From Desulfatibacillum sp. (GTDB lineage Bacteria; Desulfobacterota; Desulfobacteria; Desulfobacterales; SpSt-501), in NCBI GenBank assembly GCA_020725555.1, contig DYEU01000023.1, positions 1 to 64,000 of the forward strand: 64,000 nucleotides of DNA, written 5' to 3'. The first letter of the stretch is position 1, and each line of letters starts with the position of its first letter. The translations under genes were made by a program, and so were the position numbers. This document shows, piece by piece, positions 51,840-59,907 of the stretch. The notes below the pieces were generated by a model. It was not told where the DNA came from, did no database searches, and saw only the letters and a program-made list of their open reading frames with translations.

Positions 51840-52517
51840 TCACTCCTCCCGCGCTTCCACGGCGACGAAGCGAACCTCGTCCCCCATCTCGAGCAGGCAC
51901 GCCGGCCGGCGCTCGGGGTGGAAGAGCTCGAGCGGCGTCCAGCCGATCAGGTGCCAGCCGCCCGGGCTTTCGACCGGGTAGATCCCCGTCTGCCGCTGGG
52001 CGATGGCGACCGAACCCTTCGGCACCCGCGTGCGGGGCGTGCTGCGCCGCGGCAGGGAAAGCGCTTCGGGGAGCTCGCCCATGTAAGGGAATCCCGGCGT
52101 GAAGCCGATCATGTAGACGCGGTAGGAGACCGAGCCGTGCAGGCGGATCACCGCCTCCTCGGACATCCCCAGCCGGCGGGCGACCTCGGCGAGATCCGGG
52201 CCATGATCCCCCCCGTAAAACACCGGGACGGCGATCCGCTTGGCGGGCGGCCGCCGGCTTTCGCCCGCGGCGGCGCCCAGCGCCTGGATCCTGCCGGGCA
52301 GCTCGGCCGGCGGGATCGCCAGCGGGTCGAACACGACCAGGAGCGAACGGTAGCCGGGGGAGAGCTCGCGGATCCCGGGCCAGGCCTCCTGCTCGAGCCG
52401 CCGCAACAGCCGCTCGACGCGGCGGTTCGCCTCGGGCTCGATGCGCTCGCCCAGCTCGACGAGCAGGCTGCGCTCGCCCATGAACCGGAAGCGCGGCGTA
52501 AACGGCGTTTCGGACAT
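51840..52517 (-). CDS. pxpB: PxpB, 5-oxoprolinase subunit B
   Basis: Predicted 225 aa from ATG at 52517, with GGGAGGTCGGG upstream. KipI/YbgJ family features include FRFMGERSLLVELG, SPGYRSLLVVFDP, the strongly conserved MIGFTPGFPYMGELPE, and GSVAIAQRQTGIYPVESPGG. It pairs with PxpC. In Bacillus KipI also inhibits the sporulation kinase KinA, but the metabolic role is the likely one here. Confidence 0.92.
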   Translation of the reverse strand: MSETPFTPRFRFMGERSLLVELGERIEPEANRRVERLLRRLEQEAWPGIRELSPGYRSLLVVFDPLAIPPAELPGRIQALGAAAGESRRPPAKRIAVPVFYGGDHGPDLAEVARRLGMSEEAVIRLHGSVSYRVYMIGFTPGFPYMGELPEALSLPRRSTPRTRVPKGSVAIAQRQTGIYPVESPGGWHLIGWTPLELFHPERRPACLLEMGDEVRFVAVEAREE

Positions 52518-52567
52518 GTCCCGACCTCCCCGGCGGATGCCGCGAGCGGCGACGGCCGCCTTGCGCC

Positions 52568-53350
52568 TCAGAGAAATTCGGCCGGCCGGCGGATCTCGAT
52601 CCCGGCCTGCAGGAGGGTTTCGCGAAGCGCGCGCACGAGGGCCACGGCCTCGGGGTTGTCCCCGTGTACGCAGATCGTCTCGGCCCGAAGCGCGATGTCG
52701 CCGCCTTCGATCGTCGCCACCCGGCCCTCGCGGGCGAAACGCAGCACCTTGTCCGCGACGACGGCGGGGTCGTGGATCACCGCCCCGGGCCGGCTGCGGG
52801 CGACGAGCGAGCCGTCGGCGTTGTAGGCGCGGTCGGCGAACAACTCGAAGGCGACGCGGATCCCCCGCCGCCGGCCGATCTCCTCGATCGTGCCGCGATC
52901 GGGGCCCGCGAGCGCAAAGAGGATCAGGCGGTCGTCGATCGCGGAGACGACCTCGGCGATCGCATCCCAGATCTCCGGTTTCTTGACGGCCATGTTGTAC
53001 AGGGCGCCGTGCGGCTTCACGTGCTGCAGCCGCTCTCCCTGGGCAGCGGCGACGGCCTGCAGCGCCCCGATCTGGTAGGCCGTGATGTCGCGGATCTCCT
53101 GCAGGCCGATCTCCATCGCCCGCCGGCCGAAGCCCACGAGATCCGGCAACCCCGGGTGGGCGCCCACGGCCGTCCCGGCGCGCCGGGCGAGCTCGACGGT
53201 GCGGCGCATGACGGCGGGATCGCCCGCGTGAAAGCCGCAGGCGATGTTGGCCGAGCTGATGAGGGGCATGAGCTCCGCGTCCATCCCCAGGGTGTAGACG
53301 CCGAAGCTTTCGCCGACATCGGCGTTCAGGTCGATTTTTCCGGCGGGCAT
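52568..53350 (-). CDS. pxpA: PxpA, 5-oxoprolinase subunit A (LamB/YcsF family)
   Basis: Predicted 260 aa; GGAAGGAGGAAC precedes the ATG. Family hallmarks are IDLNADVGESFGVY, ANIACGFHAGDPAVM, GAHPGLPDLVGFGRR, VKPHGALYNMA and ICVHGDNPEAV. The conserved Asp and His residues form the putative active site. It is the first gene of pxpABC, which degrades 5-oxoproline formed spontaneously from glutamine or from glutamyl peptides, fitting the nearby peptide importer and peptidase. Confidence 0.94.
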   Translation of the reverse strand: MPAGKIDLNADVGESFGVYTLGMDAELMPLISSANIACGFHAGDPAVMRRTVELARRAGTAVGAHPGLPDLVGFGRRAMEIGLQEIRDITAYQIGALQAVAAAQGERLQHVKPHGALYNMAVKKPEIWDAIAEVVSAIDDRLILFALAGPDRGTIEEIGRRRGIRVAFELFADRAYNADGSLVARSRPGAVIHDPAVVADKVLRFAREGRVATIEGGDIALRAETICVHGDNPEAVALVRALRETLLQAGIEIRRPAEFL

Positions 53351-53385
53351 GCGCGGGTTCCTCCTTCCGCCGGCCGCGGCGGGTC

Positions 53386-53418
53386 TTTTCCTCCCGGGAA
53401 GGCCCCCGGGAGAGAAAA
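53386..53418. repeat. Inverted repeat in the pxpA leader
   Basis: CTCCCGGG (53391-53398), six bases, CCCGGGAG (53405-53412), extended by TTTT and AAAA flanks with one unpaired base per side. The T-run precedes the stem on both strands, so it is not a terminator; it may be an operator or just a leader hairpin. Confidence 0.5.
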
Positions 53419-53440
53419 CGGCCGGGGCACTCCATAGCCC

Positions 53441-53472
53441 AAAAAAACGGGGCGGGCAAGATGCCCGCCCCG
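53441..53472 (-). terminator. Rho-independent terminator of rplM-rpsI
   Basis: Minus strand: CGGGGCGGGCA, a three-base loop and TGCCCGCCCCG, followed by seven T. The stem of 11 perfect pairs lies about 35 bases after the rpsI stop. This is the clearest terminator in the window. Confidence 0.93.
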
Positions 53473-53507
53473 GTCGAGTCCACGGAAGGCCGCTTGCGGC
53501 CCGGGCC

Positions 53508-53900
53508 TCAGCGCTTGGAGAACTGGAAGCGTGCGCGTGCCGAGCGCTGCCCGTATTTCTTGCGCTCCTTCACCCGCGGGTCGCGTTTGACGAAGCCCGC
53601 CTTCTTCAGGGCGGCGCGCAGTTCTGGGTTGGCGAGGATGAGCGCCCGGGTGATGCCGTGGCGGACGGCCGCCGCCTGGCCGCTCGGCCCGCCGCCCTGG
53701 ACGTGGGCGCGGACGTCCCAGGCGCCGAGGGTGTTGGTCAGCTTGAGGGGCTGGAGCAGCTCCAGGCGGGTCGACTCGAGCGGGAAATACTCCTCGAAGG
53801 GCCGTTCGTTGATGCGCACCTCGCCCGAGCCGGGCAGGAGCCAGGTGCGGGCGATGGCGGACTTGCGTTTTCCGGTGGCGTAATAGGTCTGCTTTTCCAT
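53508..53900 (-). CDS. rpsI: Ribosomal protein S9
   Basis: Predicted 130 aa, the standard length. Features are YYATGKRKSAIARTWLLPG, INERPFEEYFP, GGGPSGQAAAVRHGITRALI and the C-terminal RARFQFSKR, whose basic tail reaches the ribosomal P site. It follows rplM by 19 bases and ends at a strong terminator. Confidence 0.97.
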   Translation of the reverse strand: MEKQTYYATGKRKSAIARTWLLPGSGEVRINERPFEEYFPLESTRLELLQPLKLTNTLGAWDVRAHVQGGGPSGQAAAVRHGITRALILANPELRAALKKAGFVKRDPRVKERKKYGQRSARARFQFSKR

Positions 53901-53919
53901 GCCTTCCTCGTGCCGCGGG

Positions 53920-54357
53920 TTATCCGATGGTGAGCGGTTCCGGCTGCTGCGCCTGGTGGGGATGGACGGGGCCGGCGTAGACCTTGAGCTTGCCGTAGAG
54001 GCGGCTTCCGAGCCGGTTTTTGGGCAGCATCCCCTTCACGGCGCGGCGGACGAGCTCCTCGGGCCGTTTCTGCAGGAGCTCCCGCGCGCTCGTGGTCTTC
54101 AGGCCGCCGAGATATCCCGTGTGCCGGTGGTAGAGTTTCTGGGTCCATTTCTTGCCGGTCAGCCGGATTTTCTCGGCGTTGACCACGATCACGAAATCCC
54201 CGGTGTCCACGTGGGGGGTGAAGAGCACCTGGTGCTTGCCCCTCAGCCGGGCCGCGACCTGGCTCGCCAGGCGGCCGAGAACGGCGCCGCTGGCGTCGAC
54301 GACATACCATTTTCCCCGGGCGTCCCCGGGTTTAGCGCTGCGGGTGGTTTTCTTCAC
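53920..54357 (-). CDS. rplM: Ribosomal protein L13
   Basis: Predicted 145 aa from GTG at 54357, which lies 8 bases after AGGAG. An in-frame ATG at 54405 would add 16 unrelated residues and fall in the promoter. Conserved stretches are [43 protein letters not shown] and [18 protein letters not shown]. It assembles early into the 50S subunit and is co-transcribed with rpsI. Confidence 0.96.
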   Translation of the reverse strand: MKKTTRSAKPGDARGKWYVVDASGAVLGRLASQVAARLRGKHQVLFTPHVDTGDFVIVVNAEKIRLTGKKWTQKLYHRHTGYLGGLKTTSARELLQKRPEELVRRAVKGMLPKNRLGSRLYGKLKVYAGPVHPHQAQQPEPLTIG

Positions 54358-54386
54358 GGCCTTCACTCCTGAAATTGAATTGAAAA

Positions 54387-54415
54387 GGAATAGAGAAAAC
54401 GCCACGAATTGTCAA
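54387..54415 (-). promoter_or_regulatory. Promoter of rplM-rpsI
   Basis: Minus strand: perfect TTGACA (54415-54410), a 17-base spacer and TATTCC (54392-54387), with an AT-rich stretch upstream that may act as an UP element. The GTG start follows about 30 bases later. Confidence 0.7.
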
Positions 54416-54423
54416 CAGAAAAA

Positions 54424-55269
54424 TCAGGGTCGGATCTCGTATCCCCGCGCCGTGAGGAGCTGCCCGTCGGCGGAGAAGACGTAGACGACCGCCTCGGCGA
54501 TCGCGCCGGGCGGGGCGGGAAATCGCATCTGCTGCACGAACTCCTTGGCATGGGCGATCGCGAAACGGTAGCCCCGGTGGCTGCCGTCCGGCCGGCCGCG
54601 CGGAAGCGGGACGGGCGGCACGCTGACCCAGGAGGCGGGGTCGGGATCCGTCCCCTTGAAGACGACGACGACGTGCCCCTCCAGGGGACGGCGTCCGGCG
54701 CCGGAGACGACGAGCCGATAGCGGATTTCCATCGTCGTCCTGTCGGCACCGAACCGGGCGGAGAAGGAGGCGACCTCGACGCCCACCGCCGGCCGGATCG
54801 GAGGCTGCGGCTCGGCGCCGAGCGGAACCGCCGCGTGCGGCGCCGCATCGGTCTCCGGCGCGGCGGCCCTCTCGGGCGGCGGCGCCTCCCCGCGCCCGGC
54901 GTCCTCCGGCACCGCCGTGCCGGGCCGGAAGGGGGAGACCTCGCGCATGCGCTCCTCGGCGAGCACGAGCTGTGCGGCAAGCCGCTCCCGGTCGCGCTGC
55001 AGGGATTCGATGCGGCTTCGGGCTTCCTCGAGCCGCTCGCGCAGACCGCGGTTCGTCTCGCGCAAGCCGGCGTTGAGAACCCCCAGGGCCGCGGCCGAAA
55101 GCACGGCGGCCGCAAGGATCGCAGCGGCGACCCCGATCCCCAGCCGGATGCGCCGCAGGGCGATCACGCGGCCCGCGCTCCCGACGAGCAACACGGTCCA
55201 GCGATCGCGCACGCCCCGGCCGGCGCCGGGGGGGACTCCCGGGGCCTGCTCAGCGGGCGGGTTCGCCAC
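54424..55269 (-). CDS. Membrane-anchored coiled-coil protein of unknown function
   Basis: Predicted 281 aa from GTG at 55269, supported by GGAGATCC just upstream; a longer ORF lies mostly inside the preceding gene. A single helix (LGIGVAAAILAAAVLSAAAL) is followed by a coiled coil (about residues 75-115, rich in Glu/Arg/Leu), a Pro/Ala-rich linker, and a C-terminal beta-rich domain with MEIRYRLVVSGAGRRPLEG and a VYVFSADGQLLTARGYEI end. The layout suggests a periplasmic protein held at the inner membrane. No known family is recognised. It overlaps the DUF62 gene by 20 bp. Confidence 0.7.
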   Translation of the reverse strand: MANPPAEQAPGVPPGAGRGVRDRWTVLLVGSAGRVIALRRIRLGIGVAAAILAAAVLSAAALGVLNAGLRETNRGLRERLEEARSRIESLQRDRERLAAQLVLAEERMREVSPFRPGTAVPEDAGRGEAPPPERAAAPETDAAPHAAVPLGAEPQPPIRPAVGVEVASFSARFGADRTTMEIRYRLVVSGAGRRPLEGHVVVVFKGTDPDPASWVSVPPVPLPRGRPDGSHRGYRFAIAHAKEFVQQMRFPAPPGAIAEAVVYVFSADGQLLTARGYEIRP

Positions 55270-56056
55270 GGCGGATCTCCACGAGCACCGGGGCCCCCTT
55301 TTCGATCCCGGTGCGGTTTGCGGCATGGTCGCCGGCGGCGGCGATCTCGATCAGCCACCGGCTGCCCACCAGGGCGATCAGGCCGCCCGACGGGACCTCG
55401 GCGTAGGTGCGGTGGAGCCCCTCGAGGCGGACCCCGCCCGCCTCGATCCGCACCCCCGCCCCCCCGGCCGGCAGGTCCTCGGCCGCGATGTTCGTGATCA
55501 GGTTGCCGAAGCGGTCGATGTGGATCACCCGGCCGGCGAGGGCGCCTTCGGGGGTGCGCTCGGGCCGCAGCCCCTCGAGGCGCCGGGCCTTGGAGGCGGG
55601 GATCTCCGGGCCGAGAGCCTCCGGGTCGAGCCCGTTCGCGAGCAGCCCCGCGGCCGGGGCGATGAGGTCGCGGCCATGGAAGGTCGCGGAGACGGGCCCG
55701 GAGGTGACGGCGGCCGGTTCGAGGATGCGGCAGCGGGGGTGGAACGCCGGCTCGAGCACGAACGAGAGGACCCCGTTGTCGGGCGCGAGAAACCGCTGCC
55801 CCCCCGCCTCCACGATGAGGATCGCCCGCTCGGTCCCGACTCCGGGATCGACCACGACCACGTGCAGGCTCCCGGCCGGGAAATACCGCCGGGCGGCTTC
55901 CAGGACGTAAGCCGCCTGCAGGACGTCCTGGGGGTCGACCCCATGGCAGACGTCCACAATCGTCGCCTGAGGGGCCCTGCCCAAGATGACGGCCTTCATC
56001 ACGCCGACGTACTCGTCCTCCAGCCCGAAATCCGTGATCAGCCCGATGAGCCCCAT
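55250..56056 (-). CDS. SAM hydroxide adenosyltransferase (DUF62 family)
   Basis: Predicted 268 aa. Family motifs are ITDFGLEDEYVGVMKAVI at the N-terminus, VVDPGVGTERAI, LAPDNGVLSFVL and DRFGNLITNI. These trimeric enzymes are related to fluorinase/chlorinase but use water to split S-adenosylmethionine to adenosine and methionine. The halogenase role is unlikely without a loop extension or a biosynthetic context. The start is 2 bases from the ruvB stop, suggesting co-transcription with ruvCAB. Confidence 0.9.
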   Translation of the reverse strand: MGLIGLITDFGLEDEYVGVMKAVILGRAPQATIVDVCHGVDPQDVLQAAYVLEAARRYFPAGSLHVVVVDPGVGTERAILIVEAGGQRFLAPDNGVLSFVLEPAFHPRCRILEPAAVTSGPVSATFHGRDLIAPAAGLLANGLDPEALGPEIPASKARRLEGLRPERTPEGALAGRVIHIDRFGNLITNIAAEDLPAGGAGVRIEAGGVRLEGLHRTYAEVPSGGLIALVGSRWLIEIAAAGDHAANRTGIEKGAPVLVEIRRGEPAR

Positions 56057-56057
56057 C

Positions 56058-57104
56058 TCAGGAAAAGAATTTCTGCTGGACGCTGAACCCGAGGTGGCGG
56101 TAGGCCGCCTCGGAAGCCTTGCGGCCGGCGGAGGTCCGGGTGATGAAGCCGATCTTCAGCAGATAGGGTTCGATGATGTCGACCAGCGTGTCGGATTCCT
56201 CCTGGAGGGTCGCGGCGATCGCCTCGATGCCCACCGGCCCGCCGTGGTAATAGCGGATGACCGTCTCCAGGTAGCGGCGGTCGAGATCGGTGAGGCCCCG
56301 GCCATCCACCCCCTCGAGCTCCAGGGCCGCCTGCACCGTGGTGCCGTCGATCACCCCCCCGGTGCAGACCTGACCGTAGTCCCGCACGCGCTTGAGCAGC
56401 CGGTTGGCGATGCGCGGGGTCCCCCGCGAACGCCGGGCGAGCTCGCGGGCCGCCTCCTCCCCGAGCTCGATGCCGAGCAGGGCGGCCGAGCGCAGGGTGA
56501 TGCGGACCAGGTCCTCGAGGGAGTAGAAATCGAGGCTGCGGAAGATGCCGAAGCGGTCCCGCAGGGGGGCGGAAAGAAGCCCCACGCGCGTGGTCGCGCC
56601 GACGAGGGTGAAGCGTTGCAGGCGGAAGCGGTGGCTGCGCGCGTGGATGCCCTTGTCGAAGACGAAATCGATGGCGAAGTCTTCCATGGCGGGGTAGAGG
56701 AGCTCTTCGACGGGCTTGGGCAGGCGGTGGATTTCGTCGATGAAAAGGATGTCCCCCGCCTCCAGGTGGGTGAGGATGCCGATGAGGTCCCCGCCCTTTT
56801 CGAGCGCCGGGCCCGAGGAAAGGGTCAGGCGCGCACCGGTCTCGTTGGCGATGATATGCGCGAGCGTCGTCTTGCCGAGCCCCGGCGGCCCGTGCAGCAG
56901 CACGTGATCGATCGGCTCGCCGCGCCGCCGCGCGGCCTCGATCGCGATCCGCAGGGTCTCGACCACCTCGGCCTGGCCGACGTATTCGGCAAGCCGCCGC
57001 GGCCGCAGGCTCTGGATTTCCTGCTCCCGCTCCTCCCCGCTTGCCGCGGGGGAGAGGATCCCGCCGCGGCCCGCGGAGGAATCGAACAGCAGCTCGTCGC
57101 TCAT
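56058..57104 (-). CDS. ruvB: Holliday junction DNA helicase RuvB
   Basis: Predicted 348 aa. Walker A is [18 protein letters not shown] and Walker B is [10 protein letters not shown]. Sensor and arginine-finger regions are [18 protein letters not shown]. The C-terminal winged-helix domain includes [16 protein letters not shown] and [13 protein letters not shown]. RuvB hexamers drive branch migration with RuvA. The ATG overlaps the ruvA stop. Confidence 0.97.
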   Translation of the reverse strand: MSDELLFDSSAGRGGILSPAASGEEREQEIQSLRPRRLAEYVGQAEVVETLRIAIEAARRRGEPIDHVLLHGPPGLGKTTLAHIIANETGARLTLSSGPALEKGGDLIGILTHLEAGDILFIDEIHRLPKPVEELLYPAMEDFAIDFVFDKGIHARSHRFRLQRFTLVGATTRVGLLSAPLRDRFGIFRSLDFYSLEDLVRITLRSAALLGIELGEEAARELARRSRGTPRIANRLLKRVRDYGQVCTGGVIDGTTVQAALELEGVDGRGLTDLDRRYLETVIRYYHGGPVGIEAIAATLQEESDTLVDIIEPYLLKIGFITRTSAGRKASEAAYRHLGFSVQQKFFS

Positions 57105-57742
57105 CGTTCGGGCTCCTCGCCGGGAGGCCGCGACTGCTCACCGCGGTAGACTTCCTCGAAAAGCTCCTCGGGGGTGGCGACCCCCGGCCGCCGCTTGAGC
57201 GCCTCGGCGATCATGCGCCGGGCGTCCGCCGTGCGGTGGCCGAGCTGGCTGACCATGACCTCAAGCACCTGCTGGACCACGTCGACGGGCGGCGGGGCCG
57301 GGGCCGCGGGAGTGGGCCGCAGGAGGGCGAATTTCCCCATCCGCCCCTGGAGCGTGGCCACGATCTTCTGCGCGGTCCGGCCGCCGATCCCCTTGAGGCG
57401 CGAAAGCGACTCGACGTCGCGGGCCTCGATGGCGCGGGCGATTTCGGCGATCGGCAGCGTCATCGCCTTGAGGGCCTTCTGCGGGCCGATGTCCTCGACG
57501 GTGATGAAGCTCTGAAAGAACTCCTTTTCGATTTCGTGGATGAAGCCGATCAACAGCGGCCGGGGCTGTCGCTCGGATTGCTGGTAGACGATGTGCAGGG
57601 AGATTTCATCGCCCACCTGCTTGGCGGAGAGTGCCTCCATGACCACGGGCGGAAGAAGCACCTCGTAGCCGACCGCCCCGGCGAGGAGGAGGACCCGGTC
57701 GCCCTCCTTCTTGAGAATGCGTCCTGCGAGGTAGCCGATCAT
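57101..57742 (-). CDS. ruvA: Holliday junction DNA helicase RuvA
   Basis: Predicted 213 aa from ATG at 57742, which overlaps the ruvC stop by 4 bases. It starts [20 protein letters not shown] (OB fold). It has the helix-hairpin-helix [13 protein letters not shown] and a C-terminal RuvB-binding domain after a Pro/Ala linker. RuvA tetramers bind the four-way junction. Confidence 0.96.
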   Translation of the reverse strand: MIGYLAGRILKKEGDRVLLLAGAVGYEVLLPPVVMEALSAKQVGDEISLHIVYQQSERQPRPLLIGFIHEIEKEFFQSFITVEDIGPQKALKAMTLPIAEIARAIEARDVESLSRLKGIGGRTAQKIVATLQGRMGKFALLRPTPAAPAPPPVDVVQQVLEVMVSQLGHRTADARRMIAEALKRRPGVATPEELFEEVYRGEQSRPPGEEPER

Positions 57743-58284
57743 GGGGGCGAGGTCCCGGGGTGAAGACGACGCGCGCCGCCGCGCGCCGAGGGGTCCCGGC
57801 CGAGGCGCGGCAGGGAGCGCGCCAGTCCGATCAGGGCAAGCCCCAGGGCGTCTGCGGCATGGGAGGGCCGGATGGGCTCGGGGTGGCCGAGCCGCGCCCG
57901 CACGGCCTCGGCCAGCTGGGCCTTGGAGGCCGCGCCGTTTCCGGTGAGCGCAAGCTTCGCCTCGCGCACGGCGACCGCGTGGCACGGCAGGCCCGCGCGC
58001 GCGGCGGCAAGCAGGACGATCCCCGAAACCTGGCCGAGCGCGATCGCCGATTTGGGGTACTCGGCGAGCGAATAGACGTCCTCGAGGACGACGGCTTCGG
58101 GCGACTCTTTCCGGAGCAGGGACTCGAGGCGCGAGAAGAGAAGCTCGAGGCGGGCGGCCGTGGGCGCAGCGGCGGGCGTGCGGATGCAGCCGAAGCCGTA
58201 CCCCGTGATGCGGGCGCCCTCCCCCCGCACCACGCCGATCCCCGTCGCGGCGAGCCCCGGATCGATGCCCAAGATGGTTGCCAT
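57739..58284 (-). CDS. ruvC: Crossover junction endonuclease RuvC
   Basis: Predicted 181 aa. Acidic catalytic residues are visible: Asp in LGIDPGLAATG, Glu in VLEDVYSLAE, and the Asp pair region HAADALGLAL. RuvC resolves Holliday junctions by paired nicks. The basic tail ([10 protein letters not shown]) overlaps the ruvA start. Order ruvC-ruvA-ruvB is common. Confidence 0.96.
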   Translation of the reverse strand: MATILGIDPGLAATGIGVVRGEGARITGYGFGCIRTPAAAPTAARLELLFSRLESLLRKESPEAVVLEDVYSLAEYPKSAIALGQVSGIVLLAAARAGLPCHAVAVREAKLALTGNGAASKAQLAEAVRARLGHPEPIRPSHAADALGLALIGLARSLPRLGRDPSARGGARRLHPGTSPP

Positions 58285-58357
58285 GACGCCGGCCCGGCAT
58301 TTCCCCCCGGGAAGAAGGCCTCGGATACCAGGCGGCGGAAACTCCCGCCATCCCGGC

Positions 58358-59206
58358 TCAGCGGATCTCCTTGAGCTTTTCGGCCGCCGTCCGGGCTTCC
58401 GCCGTGTTGGGGTGCTTGCGGATCACTTCCTCGAAGAGGAGCCGCGAATTGACCTTGTCTCCGAGGGCGAGAAAAGCGTGCCCCTGCTTGAGCAGGGCCG
58501 CGGGCACTTTGTTGCCCTTCGGGTATTTCTCGATCACCTTCTGGTATTCCAGGATGGCCTTCTCGTAGGCCTTCTCGCGGAAAAAGGTCTCCGCGATCCA
58601 GAACTGGGCGTTGTCGGCGTTGTCCGAGCGCGGGTAGCGCTGCAAGAGCTCCTCGAAGCTGCGCCGGGCCTGGGGCATGTTCCCCTGGTCGAAGAACTGC
58701 TTGGCGCGGCTGTAGAGCTCCTGCTCGCTCGGGACGGCCGCGGACTCGGGGCGGATGCGGGACTCCGGCTTGGCGGCCGCCGCCGCCGGGGAGTCGAGTT
58801 TTAGGTGCTCCTCAAGACGCCCGACCCGCTGCGCCAGCTGCTGCGACGATTCCTCGAGGCGCTGCAGGCGGTCTTCCCGGGGGGTGGTGCCGCCACCGGC
58901 CTCCGCGCCGCCGCCGCGGGCCTGCTTTTGCGCGTATTCGATCTCCTCCACCCGGCCCCGCAGGACGCGCAGCTCATCGCGCAGCTCGTCCATCTGGGCC
59001 CGGAGCGAGGCGGCCATCTGGCGGATCGCCGCCTCGTTCGCCTCCCGCGCCTTGGCGAAGTCCTCACGCCGGCGGCGCTCCTCGCTCTCGCGCATCTCGA
59101 TTTCGGAAAGGCGGGTGTCGATCGTGACCACGTCCCGGCGTGTGGCGCAGCCGGCAAGGGTTGCGGCGAGCGCCGCGGCCGTGAAAAGAACTCCCAGCGT
59201 CCTCAT
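58358..59206 (-). CDS. cpoB: CpoB/YbgF, TPR lipoprotein of the Tol-Pal system
   Basis: Predicted 282 aa. The signal ends with LAGC, a lipobox, so it may be lipidated, unlike E. coli CpoB. A charged coiled coil (about 30-90 and 110-145) precedes three TPR units: LYSRAKQFFDQGNMPQARRS, NAQFWIAETFFREKAYEKAI and KQGHAFLALGDKVNSRLLF. CpoB coordinates outer-membrane constriction with peptidoglycan synthesis. It is separated from pal by 137 bases containing a strong hairpin. Confidence 0.92.
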   Translation of the reverse strand: MRTLGVLFTAAALAATLAGCATRRDVVTIDTRLSEIEMRESEERRRREDFAKAREANEAAIRQMAASLRAQMDELRDELRVLRGRVEEIEYAQKQARGGGAEAGGGTTPREDRLQRLEESSQQLAQRVGRLEEHLKLDSPAAAAAKPESRIRPESAAVPSEQELYSRAKQFFDQGNMPQARRSFEELLQRYPRSDNADNAQFWIAETFFREKAYEKAILEYQKVIEKYPKGNKVPAALLKQGHAFLALGDKVNSRLLFEEVIRKHPNTAEARTAAEKLKEIR

Positions 59207-59259
59207 CGTTCACCCCGACTCCGCCCGGCGCCGCCTGGAAGGCGCGCGCCGCTGAAGAA

Positions 59260-59299
59260 GGACGGCAAACGACGCGCCACCCGCGTGCGTTTGCCGTCC
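59260..59299 (-). other. Strong hairpin between pal and cpoB
   Basis: The arms GGACGGCAAACG (59260-59271) and CGTTTGCCGTCC (59288-59299) are perfect complements and are extended by ACGCG/CGCGT with one bulged base. On the minus strand it is followed by TTCTTC, a poor U-run. It could be a partial terminator/attenuator or an RNA-processing site within the tol operon. Confidence 0.8.
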
Positions 59300-59343
59300 C
59301 CGATACCTTGCGAAGTGCCGTGTGGCGGCTGCTTCGCTCCGTG

Positions 59344-59853
59344 TTACCAGCTGATCACGAAGCCGCAGTTGCGGTTCTTCGCCCAGGCTTCTTCGTTCGA
59401 GCGCGGGTCGATCGGCCGCTCCTCGCCGTAGCTGATGGTGGAGATGCGCTTGGCGTCGATCCCGAGATCCACGAGGAACTTCTTCGCGGATTCGGCGCGC
59501 CGCTCACCCAGGGCGAGGTTGTACTCGTTGGTGCCGCGCTCGTCGCAGTTGCCCTCGATCAGCAGTTTCGCCGTGGGGTTGGCCTTCAGCCACTCGGCTT
59601 TCTTCTTGAGCAGGGCCTGGGCCTCGAGTTTGAGCACGGACTTGTCGAAGTCGAAGAAGATCCGCTCGGTCATGAAGGCGGGAACGTCGGGCTTCGCGGC
59701 CGGGGCGGGCGCCGGGGCCGGAGCGGGCTTGGGCGCGGGCGCCGGGGCGGGCGCCGGGGCCTGAGCCTGAACCTTCTTCTGGCAGGAGACGGTGAAGAGA
59801 AAACCGGGCAAGACAACCAGCAACGCCAAGACGATCCAGAGTTTCTTCTGCAT
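59344..59853 (-). CDS. pal: Pal, peptidoglycan-associated lipoprotein
   Basis: Predicted 169 aa; AAAGGAGGAAGGATC precedes the ATG. The signal peptide ends at FTVSC (lipobox). A Pro-Ala repeat linker covers about residues 30-53. The OmpA-like domain shows [34 protein letters not shown] and YGEERPID. Pal tethers the outer membrane to peptidoglycan and binds TolB. Confidence 0.96.
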   Translation of the reverse strand: MQKKLWIVLALLVVLPGFLFTVSCQKKVQAQAPAPAPAPAPKPAPAPAPAPAAKPDVPAFMTERIFFDFDKSVLKLEAQALLKKKAEWLKANPTAKLLIEGNCDERGTNEYNLALGERRAESAKKFLVDLGIDAKRISTISYGEERPIDPRSNEEAWAKNRNCGFVISW

Positions 59854-59907
59854 GATCCTTCCTCCTTTGTTGGGTCCCTCACGAGTGGGTGGATGTTCCG
59901 CTGGAGA

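Noticed and set aside
55250-56056. Fluorinase/chlorinase for the DUF62 protein
   Set aside because: The sequence fits the common SAM-hydrolysing branch and there is no halogenation gene cluster.
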